A stretch of 64,000 nucleotides of DNA from Plantago major (taxonomy: Eukaryota > Streptophyta > Magnoliopsida > Lamiales > Plantaginaceae), in the NCBI GenBank assembly GCA_026545765.1, contig CM048841.1, positions 4,039,712-4,103,711 of the forward strand. The letters run 5' to 3'. Positions 22,719-33,410 of this stretch are shown here, piece by piece. How positions within the stretch are numbered: the stretch's first letter is position 1; each line of letters begins with the position of its first letter. Both the position numbers and the translations under genes were made by a program. The notes under the pieces are model-generated. The model did not search any database. It had not been told where the DNA came from and saw nothing but the letters and a program-made list of their open reading frames with translations.

Positions 22719-25700
22719 ACTAAATTCCCCTGCCTTTTCATTTGTCGAGAAATATTGTTGTATACGTTAAATTTTTCAATCTGAAATTTACCCTTTAATG
22801 AAAATAAAGTTCTATATGGATTTGTTTCCACTATTTGGGCTGATAAATATTCTTTTGTTTCATGCAATATAATGTAATAACGAATAAGTAACAATCTTCG
22901 ATTTCATTAATTCTCAAACTGGTACAATATGATTTGGATTGATATTGCAGCAGAGAACACTGAGGGGATATTGAAGATCGCTAGAAAACATAGGCAAAAC
23001 AATGATGATTACTCTTTCTTTTTCCAAATATTCGGTTTATGTATATGTTGAGACTTTCATTCTTGGGCACTGTATAAATGTTTGGTTTCCAACCTGGATT
23101 TAAATTTATTTTGACAAGTTCAATCTTGTATCAATCTTATGAGAGAAAAAATCTGTCAATAATGTTTGTTTGTTGTATTTTAGTAGTAATAATGTGTATA
23201 TTTGGTTGGTCTAGGACCAGAGCGAGCAATAGTCTAAAGGTGAAGGATAAACTTTTAAAACCATTTTCTATGTGTGAAATTGACCCTGAATGTATACATA
23301 TGGATTGACGTAGTTGAGAAAGTAAAGAAGCGAAACAAGGTTAGGAAAGTGTATAAAAGAAGGTAAAATAAACAAGGACGAGAAGAGTCGACTAGGTCTC
23401 CCCTTAAGATTTTATTGCCCCACTACGGGGCACACAAGTTCGCGGTAATAATCTACCAGGATGAAACTTCTCTTTTACGGCTAGGTTCGACATGACAACA
23501 ATGTTTTTTATGCCTCTATGTGAAACGAAAGAATAATAAATAATATGCCCGAGAATTTCGTTTAAGAAGAACTAGGACTAATATGGAAAGAATATGGGAG
23601 GTGCGGGAGGTCCAATAAGGTATATGATAGCCGAGTCTGGCGAACCTCAATTTCAGTATTGAACAAGTTCAAAGAGAAAGAAAGTCGGAAGAGATAGAAT
23701 AAAGAAGTAGAGGGTCTGTATGAAATGAATCCTCTTTCCCTATTTTCAAGAAGTTTAGCTCAGTGGAACATACACGTATGTGTTCAGAGTTGCTAAATCC
23801 ATTCATGCATTCATCAACATGCTATATGGACTAATAACTCTTTCACCTAAAGGCGAATTCAGTGTCTTAATGCGGTCAGTATCAGTCGTTTCACATACGA
23901 AGTACACACTACATGGAATGCTTGTTTATGACGTATTGGGGAAAATGACCAATACATCGAATGGCTTGGAAGCTCACTGGTTTTTATAGAAACTCCCAAC
24001 ATTCTATATCATTCAGATCAAGTTGATGCTTTTAATTAGACTGGTTTAGCGTTGTGTAGCGGAATATAGAGTTCAATCCTTACTAATACTATAAATTTGT
24101 ATATAAACTTGAATTAAATCTTGTATATCAACTTGAATTACTATTTTATGATGGAAAGTAACACGTGTAGTGAGTATTTAGAGAAAGGTTTGCATTTGTC
24201 TCACAAGGTGGTGCACTACTAGTCTACTACTACTACTACTACTACTCCAATATGCCTGAAGCATCAAACAAAATTCACAATCTTTGTTGCTTTACAAATT
24301 CGTTGGTTTTACATTATTGGGCCTAGTGAATATATGCACTCTCCCATTTATTTTGTCACTCTTCAATAGAACACTAGTTACTTGGCCGAATACAAGTTGG
24401 TATTTTCATTACCAAGACGGAGAGACTTTTTTCCCGCATCAATATATTTTGCCATGAAATTTAAAACCTAAATGGGCGCACTTGTTGATCAATCACAAGA
24501 CCACTTCTATCTTCTTCAAAAAATTATTTGACTCAACTTTAATCATTCATGATACGACATACAGGTTCTCGATTGTACCAATTGATGTGACAATAAAATG
24601 TGCGATTTTGCATATTTTTAGACCCTCGTTTTTTGCCCAAGATTCAATATTTGCATCATATTATGGCCAATTACCAACTTCTTGCATATTTTGTAGGTCA
24701 TGATAGCGTTTTTGAGGAATTGTACGATTTTCGATGTCAAATTTGGGCGAAATCGAGGAAAATGAGGAAATACACTGATTTGGCCGTTGCACGGAGTTCG
24801 AGGTGTCAAAACATGTCATGTGACCAACCAATGCGAAGATAATTGAATATGCTACAACATTGTAGAAGACCACTATTCGAGGAAACGAAGTTACGAAGTC
24901 CGAAATCGAAGAAAGAAGAAAACAGATAAAGAACCTGCATGAATCGAGTTGTACGGTCGACAGTCGACCGTAGAAGCCCTTGTGCGGTCCACTGTCGACG
25001 GCAGTGAAGAAGAATTTTCTAGAATTAAGGCCTTTTCTGGCCTGTTAGGCTAAAGCCCGCCTTTCCGACTTTCCTTAATGAACAATGGCGGCCAGAGCTT
25101 GAATTTTCAAGTATAAATAAGACCCTTGGGTCTCATAATCATTCACCGCTCCCAAAGCAGCTCTCATGAGAGAGAATCGGTCCTCGAGGAAGTGAAACCC
25201 CAAAACCGCTGGCCGTCAGGCACCCAGAAGGAGGAAACCTTAGAAGCAGCACGAAGACATCAAAGAATACGCTTCTTCTTCTTTCTTCTCCTTTTGGATT
25301 TATGTCTGTAGTAGAATACTATGAGTAGCTAACTTTCTCTTGTAAAGGCAAACCGCCAAAACTCTGCTCTGCTACTTCTTTATATGCTGGGTTATATTAA
25401 TGGAATAGTTCTTAGACGTAAATCGTGATTATACAACTCTATACATCCTTTGTGGTGTGATGTTCTGCTGAGTGACACAGTAGTTTCATTGAACTGAGTA
25501 GGGAAACTGGTATCGACTGCGCCTTGGTATTTAGTATTATGCCTTGCTGTCGTTAGAGTTAATCACGTAGGATATTTACTGGGAAGTTGGGAGTAGCATA
25601 GTACGAGGGAGGTTGGGGCTCCTTTACGTTTCAACCATCATTGATTTCATCAAAGATACTTAGGGTTTACTTGCAATTAAACCTTCTGCTTACTTACAAT

Positions 25701-27090
25701 CTGTTTACTTATGATCTGTCTGATTCTTGTATTCAATACGATATTTGTTTGTTCCTATGCTAAGTGTTTGTGGAGAATGACATCCCGAGTTAACTTACCG
25801 CTATTACTGTATGTTTGTGAGCTTCCGACAATTATAAATTTAATCTTTGATTGCAATTGAGGATTACTGGTACTACAACACATTTAAATTCTCAAGTGCA
25901 CATCACCAATACACTTTCGTTTTCAAAGTTGATTCACGTACTGTTAAAACCTTTCCACCAAGAAAATATTCACGTGTTATTGAAACCCTGAAAAACGTGC
26001 GTACTAAATCTAAACCCTAGTGAGGCATTTGTTTGATAAGAGGAGATTTACGATTTCTCCGGACCCTTTCGGACCAACGGTTGCTCAGTCAATAAATGCT
26101 TGGACCTGCCGACATCCGCTTGAGAAGGGAACATAGAAGGTGGTGAATCACTTCAATTACAACAAATTACTCCTTTGCTAGATTATTCAAGGGAAGCCAT
26201 TGATGATACAAATAATGATGACAAAACCGGACTGCAGCAAAGTATCGGGTATCGATCGAGTAGTGGTATGGTCGTTACAATTTCAAATGGTAAATTGTTT
26301 TTTATTAATATTTTTTTGCTCAAACCTAAAATGCCCTCTTGGATTTTTATTGTCTTAAATATTTCAGATTGTGGCATATTCTCAATCGATGTATATATCT
26401 AAACATTTCAAAAATACTGGGTAAAATTTTCAATATATTCACTAGTAAAATGGACCACAATGATTATTATGAATCTCGGCTGATCCAAGTAAGGCCCATT
26501 ATCAAGAACCTTCTAGATCGGCCCACCCACACAAACCCTAGACATCGTATTTGTGCCCTATATATACTCCTTGTATTTCTTCTTCCAAGTATTATAAGTT
26601 TTTATTTCTCGCCATTTTAGAGAGTATTTTATGTTCGGTGAGTAATCAATAAAAAGGCTCGATCTTAAATTTCGCAATAATGTTCTATCGGAGTGAAAAT
26701 GACCGCCTGATCTAAAATGGGGGATGGTATATCCCGAGATTGAGTTGTCTGGACGGGTTGGAAATCAATTGTTAATAGAATCTAGTCTGTTTATAATTCG
26801 GTTGATTTCCAATTCCGTCCATGCTACTGGATTTTGAGTTTCTCCCCCTTTTGATCTCAGGTTTTCGTGAATGCTTCAGTATAGCTAGTATGTAAAATAA
26901 CGATTGTTTCAGCCAATATATAAATAAATTCCATCTTTGTAGTATCTATTTATATTCTGGGAATTGATGCTCCGTCTGTAATTTCTAATTCTCTCTACCC
27001 ATGTTGTTCCAAACACGATGACTTACAATTCATTTTTTTTGAGCAATTTGTGTATTGAATTTCTTGTTTCGCTCTCTAAGATTTGAAATA
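22719..27090 (+). repeat. R2: second 3-kb tandem unit, with solo LTR inside
   Basis: Follows R1 head to tail and shares its landmarks. It is longer because of a solo LTR (24583-25905) and a small extra segment at about 23500-23620. Without the LTR the unit is about 3.04 kb, close to R1. The distal block again has a TATATATACTCC promoter-like stretch (about 26560) and a hairpin motif at 26748-26826. Divergence between R1 and R2 is clearly more than a few percent, so the duplication is not recent. Confidence 0.75.
24583..25905 (+). mobile_element. Solo LTR, 1323 bp, probably Ty3/gypsy
   Basis: The element starts TGATGTGACA and ends TGCACATCA, and is flanked by the 5-bp duplication CCAAT (24578-24582 and 25906-25910). 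The allelic position in R1 (about 21330) shows the same flanks without the insert, which fixes the boundaries. It has a TATA-like GTATAAATAAGACCC near 25109 and non-coding content only. No internal retrotransposon sequence is attached, so it is a solo LTR left by recombination. The gypsy assignment rests on the TGATGTG/CACATCA ends and is tentative. Confidence 0.85.
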
Positions 27091-27189
27091 CATCAGATTC
27101 AAATCTTTTAAAAAATAAATTGTGTAGTCCAAAAGAGTGGGCTTGCCCGAACCAAACGCCTCTCCTATATCGTAAGAAATAGGTTTTCC

Positions 27190-27550
27190 TTCTTCTCCAA
27201 AAATGGCCTGAATCTGAAATGGAGATGAATATTTCCAAAATCTATGGGTATCGGTGGCTTGGGAATCGATTTCTCCGACTGATTTGATTCCCAATTCCAC
27301 CCATTCCTATGGCTTTTGGGCTTCTCCTTCTTTTCAGCTTAGGCCTTCGATTTCTCCGATTGGTGTTCCCAAATTTTGCCGACTAGATCTGAAGTGGGAG
27401 TAGATTTTTACCGAAATCAGTCGGGATTGGCGGTTAGGAAATCAATCTGAAGTAAGGAGATTAATTGATCGATCAATCTCCGATTTTGATTTCCTATTCC
27501 GCCCATTCCAATGGGTTTCGGGCTTCTCTCCCTTTTCAGCTCAGTTTTTC
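27190..27550 (+). repeat. Two further diverged copies of the hairpin motif
   Basis: Copies at 27242-27311 and 27423-27512 repeat the layout seen at the distal ends of R0, R1 and R2. A phrase like GATCTGAAATGGGAG comes first. A left arm such as GGATTGGCGGTTAGGAAATCA follows, then a loop, then a right arm near TGATTTCCTATTCCGCCCAT. A pyrimidine-rich GGGCTTCTCTCCCTTTTCAG closes the unit. The arms pair with each other within each copy. Confidence 0.7.
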
Positions 27551-27576
27551 TGCACGTTGAGCTAACTAATTACGTA

Positions 27577-27723
27577 CATCATCCGTCCCAGCAAAAAGCT
27601 TCCCGTTTGGTTTTCATTGACTTTTTTCGATCGTAAATTACTCCTAAATTAAATCGAAGAACAAATTACAGAAATTATATTAAGATAGTATAAACCAAAC
27701 GGGAAGCTTCGGATGGACGGAGG
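27577..27723. mobile_element. Short Stowaway-like MITE, 147 bp
   Basis: The ends pair over about 35 bp: the left has ATCCGTCCCAGCAAAAAGCT then TCCCGTTTGGTTT, and the right has AAACCAAACGGGAAGCTTCG then GATGGACGGAGG. TA flanks both sides (27575-27576, 27724-27725). It encodes nothing. Confidence 0.8.
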
Positions 27724-27725
27724 TA

Positions 27726-29060
27726 TGATTAACTAATGTGAGCTTCACTTTAGATGTTTGTATCCTGATCCAGTTATAAAAATTGATACTTTGAACAAGT
27801 ATGTGTTATCTGTAGCTAAGCCAGCAGAAAGAGAGCTATATGGGTGATAATGCTAAACCACAAACAATCCATTTCTTTAATTTGTATCCTTGGTGATTCT
27901 GTTTTGGGTTATATGGAGACGGGTCGAATCTTTTTTCTCTTTGGTAGTATTCTAGAATTGGAGTGAATTGGGTTATACTGTAAGTGGTCTTCAATCGAAT
28001 TTGCTGAATTGCCTCTTTACTTGCTCTGCTGATTATTGTATATGAACTAACAATTAATTTCGGCATGATTTTTGTTGCATTGGAAACAAGTTTATGCTTT
28101 TTGCAGGTACTGATTAGACATTGAATCACCAATGAAACTAAAACATACTCAACAACTTTTGCATCATAGTTTAACCTTCAACAGATTCATCATTTCATTT
28201 AAAGTGGTGGGCTAAGTTCTTTTGAATTTCTCCAGGTCCACTTCGTTGTCTTTTCCGGACTTGTTTTAGTTTATGGATTGTGTGTCTCTATTGAATTATA
28301 GTTGTGGGTGCTCTTTCGGATGGGGCACAACTTTAACAACTATGACCCAGTCTAATGTATGAAAACAATGGGAAGGTGGTAGTGAAGATTATCAAAACAA
28401 TCATGATGAAGAATAAACTACAGATACAAGATTCTGAAAGCTTATTGGCTATTTGGCTTCTGCTGGTATGGTTGATTTATGTACGTGACTGTAAGCACTT
28501 ACTGGGTATTTTCTAAATTCAAACATCAACCATCTTCACATAATTTGTGGGTAGAAGATGAAAGACATTTGATGTGCAGTATGCTTTATTTGAGTTCTTT
28601 CTGTAAATTGTATTTTGAAATTTACTGCTCTGGCATGTGCCATTTTTCCTGGTGATGGTCATTCCAGTAACTAGAAGAGATTTTTTTTCAATTTCAGGTT
28701 TGTATACCGGTTGAGGAATTACGCAGGGAGATTATACTTTGTTTGCCTTATAAAAGCAATTATAGAAGATATGGATATGGACAGCTTATTCCAGGGCCGA
28801 TTGAAGAAAGTGCTATATTAATTTTGAGGGGGATTGCTAACCTTTTTGGTCAGTGTTTCAATGACTTTGGCTTTTTTGGTAACCTCTAAATATTTGAAGT
28901 GACCCAAGAACTTATGATGGGACTGCACCAAGAAATGCATACTGAGCTGAGGTACCAACAACTATTAGGTACGTGAAATCATTTTGTCATGCATCTTTGT
29001 TGTTATAAGCGTATTGACCTGAAAATTTTATCTAATTGAATACTGAACTTGTTTGGCACA
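27726..29060 (+). promoter_or_regulatory. Upstream region of the COBL4-like gene
   Basis: About 1.3 kb before the start codon. The promoter and 5' leader must lie here, possibly with a leader intron. A 63-codon open stretch without ATG lies at 28698-28889 behind an acceptor-like TTTCAATTTCAG; it matches nothing I know. No clear TATA box could be assigned. Confidence 0.4.
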
Positions 29061-31686
29061 ATGTTTCAGACAGCAGGCTTTAGTTTCCCCCTTTTAAATT
29101 TAAAATCCGCCATCTCAGGCATCTTGTTGTTGATGATATTCTTGCAAGCAGGTATTGATAGTTATGGCAATTTATGCATTTCCTGCTTCCATATTGTTAG
29201 CCAATTGATCGTCATTGTGCTTCATTTCTTGTAAAATAGATTCATATGACCCGTTAGATCCTTTTGGGAATATAACAATCAAATGGGACATAATATCTTG
29301 GACTCCGGATGGATACGTGGTGCGTTTTCTCCTAAATAGGCTTACATTACATTTAGTTTACTGGCTTTAACACTGACCTAAAATCTGTTTTCCATTTTAT
29401 TTACCAGGCTGTGGTCACAATGAACAACTTTCAAATGTATCGGCACATCATGAGCCCTGGCTGGACCTTAGGATGGGGCTGGGCTAAGAAAGAAGTCATT
29501 TGGTCAATGGTGGGAGCACAAACAACTGAACAAGGAGATTGTTCAAAATTCAAAGGAAATGTGCCTCATTGTTGTAAGAGAATTCCAACAGTTATTGACT
29601 TGCTCCCGGGGGTACCTTACAATCAACAGATTGCCAACTGTTGCAAAGGTGGGGTGGTTGCCTCGTGGGGACAAGACCCTGCCATGGCTGTTTCGTCTTT
29701 TCAGGTTAGTGTTGGGCAAGGCGGAACATCCAACAAGACGGTAAAGCTCCCTAAGAATTTTACCCTCCTTGGTCCAGGACCAGGCTATTCTTGCGGCCCA
29801 GCTAAGATTGTGCCTTCCACTGTGTACCTCACTCCTGATCGAAGGAGAAAAACTCAAGCATTGAGTAAGCACATCGTTTAACCTTCTAGCAAACTGTTTT
29901 CTCTTTATTCCTTTAATTTTTGTCGGCACATTTGATTTGGGTAAATTTACACTCTTGCTAGTTTTTTCCATTTGGCTATCTAAAGTTTACAATTTTGCAT
30001 ATCCGGGCCCACAATTTGGTTTCAGGGTTTATATCTCCAATCCAATATAGTTCCTATGGGTCCATAAAACATGTATTGAATCGATTCTTTTTAATGAATC
30101 GATCCGACCACAATTTCGAATATGGAATTCAAAGGCATCAAATAGGACAAATAGGAAAGGATACTCTGAATCATAGAACTCGAATGAAATATAGGATCAA
30201 CCAACATTTATCGAATTTGAAAAAAAGTCAGAAGAAATGGTTCGATCCTCTTATTTTGATTTCTCGAACCGAGACATCGATGAATCGGGATCCTGATGCA
30301 TATAGACACAAATGGTGCAAGAATTTCCAGGAACATTTGGAAGATTTCGTTTCTGACTCTCCGTAACACACAAGTCATGTGAGAAATCTAGCTTGTAAAG
30401 TTTTTCTGTTGCCTAGTTCATTTGATATTGGATTTGAAAAAAATATGTAAAAGGGTGGATTTGCACTAATTGCTTCCTGGAATTGATAGAGTTGAAATTT
30501 GAAAAAATGAAACCGTTGGAGTGACAACATGTACACTTAAATTGTGGACTAAAACAACCCTTTAAGTGAAAACACAGCTCACTTGGGAATTGTAAGGTAT
30601 CTTGTAGCTTCCAGGGACAGGATGCGTGCTGTGCAGTAATAGAGACTGAATTTATTTAGTACAATTGCAAATAATGTAAATAGCTATGGTTGGTGAGTGG
30701 AAATTATCGATTCATTGGGCTGTAAAATGCGATGTCCTTTTTATTTTATGCCTACCGCATAATGTTCGTATGATGTATGCTTTAAGGATGCTAAGTTTGT
30801 TTTCTTCAGTGACCTGGAACGTGACATGCACTTACTCGCAAGTATCGGTATCTAAGCATCCAAGTTGTTGCGTGTCCTTGTCATCTTTCTATAACAATAC
30901 GATCGTCCCTTGCCCAACTTGTTCTTGTGGCTGCCAGAACAAAAAAGATTGCATCAAGTGAGAATGTTTCTATGTTCCAAGCAAGTTTTACATTAAGGGG
31001 CTTTTCTTTTTAATTATGAATTGAAGATATTGTTGTACAAATGCAGGAGCAATTCAGAGAAGCTGAAGAGAGAGGGGATAAACACACCACGAAAGGACAA
31101 TGCACCACTCCTTCAATGTACTCATCATATGTGTCCAATACGCGTACATTGGCATGTGAAGATCAACTACAAAGATTACTGGCGTGTTAAGATTGCTGTC
31201 ACCAACTTCAATTACAGATTGAACTACACTCAATGGACTCTTGTGGCACAACATCCGAATCTCAGTAATGTCACCCAGGTTTTTAGCTTTGATTACAAAC
31301 CCCTGGTTCCGTATCAGTCCATAAGTAAGCTTTATTCTCAGTCACTTTAATACCATCTACTTGACTACAGTACTACACTATAAGTTTTAAGTATATATGC
31401 AGATGACACGGCTATGTTCTATGGAATGAAGTTTTATAATGATCTGCTTATGGAAGCTGGAGAGTTTGGTAACATTCAGACGGAGATGCTCCTGAAGAAG
31501 GATAAAGATACATTTTCATTCCAACAGGGGTGGGCATTTCCCAGAAAGATCTATTTCAACGGAGATGAGTGCTTGCTTCCTCCACCAGACGAATACCCGC
31601 ATTTACCTAATGCTGCACAAAGCAACCTTATCCCTTTCTTAAGAATTGCGGGGCTTATTATTATTCTTCTGTTTGCTCTCAATTGA
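29061..31686 (+). CDS. COBL4: COBRA-like GPI-anchored protein, COBL4/IRX6 type
   Basis: Six exons: 29061-29151, 29240-29319, 29408-29864, 30810-30957, 31047-31324 and 31403-31686. They join in phase to 445 residues (family about 430-460). An N-terminal signal peptide ([11 protein letters not shown]) precedes the mature start [17 protein letters not shown], which opens the COBRA domain. Then come [32 protein letters not shown], the hallmark CCVS (residues 229-232) in a Cys-rich block, and [18 protein letters not shown]. The last 18 residues are a hydrophobic GPI-addition tail ([18 protein letters not shown]). By family knowledge the protein sits on the outer plasma membrane or in the wall and guides cellulose deposition. 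The sequence is closest to COBL4, which acts in secondary walls. Several N-glycosylation sequons are present. Intron 3 contains plastid DNA. No coding lesion seen. Confidence 0.93.
30010..30365 (+). other. Nuclear plastid DNA insert (NUPT), ycf2 fragment
   Basis: Inside intron 3 of the COBL4-like gene, a 350-bp open stretch translates to a piece of the plastid Ycf2 protein. Examples are [60 protein letters not shown] and [13 protein letters not shown]. It is a passenger, not a gene. A few residues differ from the plastid sequence I remember and a short piece is missing after HKW, so the transfer is not brand new. Same orientation as the host gene. Confidence 0.92.
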
Positions 31687-31955
31687 CCACTTTCTCCGGA
31701 ACCGACAGCAAAACACAAGATAAGTGGTTTGTAGCATAGAAGTGATTCTTGTTTCAATGTAAAAAGCTACCTTTGGTTTTGTCTTCCAAATGTGTTGTGA
31801 TGCATATTTTGTCAATTTTGTGTGTTGTATAAATACTTTGGGAGATGTGATTTGGCACTCCTTAGATTTGTGCATTTTCCGGTCTTGTAAATTTGATCAC
31901 ATGATGGTATTCAATACAATATGTTGATTCCTGTGTTTGCTTGTATTATAAGTCA
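31687..31955 (+). other. 3' flank of the COBL4-like gene
   Basis: Presumed 3' untranslated region of the COBL4-like gene. AT-rich with no conserved coding frame. Confidence 0.45.
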
Positions 31956-31959
31956 GATA

Positions 31960-32190
31960 CTATTAAACTGAGCTGCACCTTAATCCCACGCCCCCTCGAC
32001 TCTCTCACTCTCTTCTGATCCATCGTGCAGGCAGCGTGCTACACCCTAGCTGCCTACCTTGCGCGCCACCACCGTTGTCGCATTGGGCTTGCAATTGTTA
32101 TCCCGGCAATTCAGTCCCTTGCCACAGACTCCACTGATAGTATAGGCCATAGGGCTTGCAATTGTTACCCGTTGATTAGATGTGAAGTGG
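31960..32190 (+). pseudogene. Fragment of the UNE2-like MFS gene, exon 1 joined to exon 2
   Basis: Matches two separate parts of the MFS pseudogene at 50853-57284. First comes DSLTLF, then SIVQAACYTLAAYLARHHR (exon 1, after a stop), joined directly to IGLAIVIPAIQSLATDSTDS (exon 2). The intron and the end of exon 1 are missing between the two parts. A second short piece of the exon 2 sequence, GGGCTTGCAATTGTTACCC, follows at about 32153. It lies about 19 kb upstream of the parent copy and cannot be functional. Confidence 0.85.
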
Positions 32191-32317
32191 TCTTTTAATA
32201 AGGGTGCTAGATGTCATAATCCCTTTGAATAATATTTGGCTAATCTCCAGTAATTGTGATTTCCCTGTCTCGAATTTGAATAATATTTGGCAAATCTCCA
32301 ATGATTCTGGTTAATTA

Positions 32318-32591
32318 GGCTCTCTTTAGCACAAGCTTATCAGCTTATCATCTCGATGAGCTTATTTTCGCAATAAGCCATTCACGCTTAGCTGGTATCT
32401 GATAACCTTATTCAGGAAGTTTATTAAAAAAAATAAGCTATCTGATTTATTTTTACATAGTACCATATTTAGCAAATAAGCTAGTTTATTAGCTAATTGA
32501 TTTACTAAACAATTTTATAAAAACTAACTAACTTATTAGCTACCCGATCAGCTACCAGCTAGCTTATTAGTTAGTTTTACTAAACGGAGCC
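32318..32591. mobile_element. Tourist-like MITE, copy 1
   Basis: Ends GGCTCTCTTTAGCACAAGCT and, reverse-complemented from the right, GGCTCCGTTTAGTAAAACTA. It shares layout and ends with the copy at 33190-33410. The left flank is TTA and the right flank TCA, close to the 3-bp duplication of PIF/Harbinger-mobilised elements. The interior is rich in AGCTTATCAGCT palindromes. Confidence 0.72.
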
Positions 32592-32925
32592 TCATAATAA
32601 TACCATTAACAACATGTTGGTGATTAGTTAATGTATCTATCTGTAATAATTCCAAACCTAAGGGGTCGATATGCAAAATCACCTTAACCAGGTACTTCGC
32701 ATGAACAATTTAAAAAGTAAAATAGTGTCTTCCACGTTACCATAGAAGGTTTGAGTATTTTGTGGATCATGTGTATCATTTTTATGAAATTTTATACTCA
32801 TATAAAATTCTAAATATAAAAAATTTGAAATATAAAGTGGTTTAAAGTTTGGTAAGTTATATTCTTTCTTCAATAATATAGGCGGCCATTTTTATAAATG
32901 GACTAAAATGAATCGATAATTATTA
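32592..32925. other. Spacer, nothing recognised
   Basis: AT-rich sequence between two MITEs. No coding frame or repeat ends seen. Confidence 0.5.
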
Positions 32926-33166
32926 CTCCATCCGTCTCGGTTTCATCTTCCCGCGGACCCAGACACAAAATTTAAGAAAAAAGTGAATAAAGTAGAAGAT
33001 ATGGTGATAAAGTAGAAAATATAGTGAATAAAGTATGACAAATAATGAATAAAGTAGGAGAGATAGACATATATGATATTGTGTAAAGTATGAGAGAGAT
33101 TATGGGAAGATGAAGTTGGGACGGATCAAAATGGAATGTAGGAATATAAAACTGGGACGGAGGGAG
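32926..33166. mobile_element. Stowaway-type MITE, 241 bp
   Basis: Ends CTCCATCCGTCTCGGTTT and, reverse-complemented from the right, CTCCCTCCGTCCCAGTTT, with TA on both sides (32924-32925, 33167-33168). Repeats of GTGAATAAAGTAGAAGATAT lie inside. Non-coding. Confidence 0.87.
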
Positions 33167-33189
33167 TATAATTATTGTCAGAACATTAC

Positions 33190-33410
33190 GGCTCTATTTA
33201 GCACAAGCTTATCAGCTCGATGAGCTTATTTTCGAATAAACTTGTTATGTGAATGCCTAGTTGGTAACTGATAAGCTAACTGATTTGTTTTTATATACCA
33301 TATTTAACAAATCAGCTAGCTTATCAAATTATTGATTTACCAAACACTTTTATAAATACCAACTACTCAATCAGCTACCAACTACCTTGCTAGTTTTGCT
33401 GAACGGAGCC
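33190..33410. mobile_element. Tourist-like MITE, copy 2
   Basis: Ends GGCTCTATTTAGCACAAGCT and, reverse-complemented from the right, GGCTCCGTTCAGCAAAACTA. The 3-bp direct repeat TAC is on both sides (33187-33189, 33411-33413). Its interior is shorter than in copy 1 but recognisably the same. Confidence 0.78.

Noticed and set aside
30010-30365. Small expressed gene in the COBL4-like intron
   Set aside because: The translation is a fragment of plastid Ycf2, so it is transferred organelle DNA.
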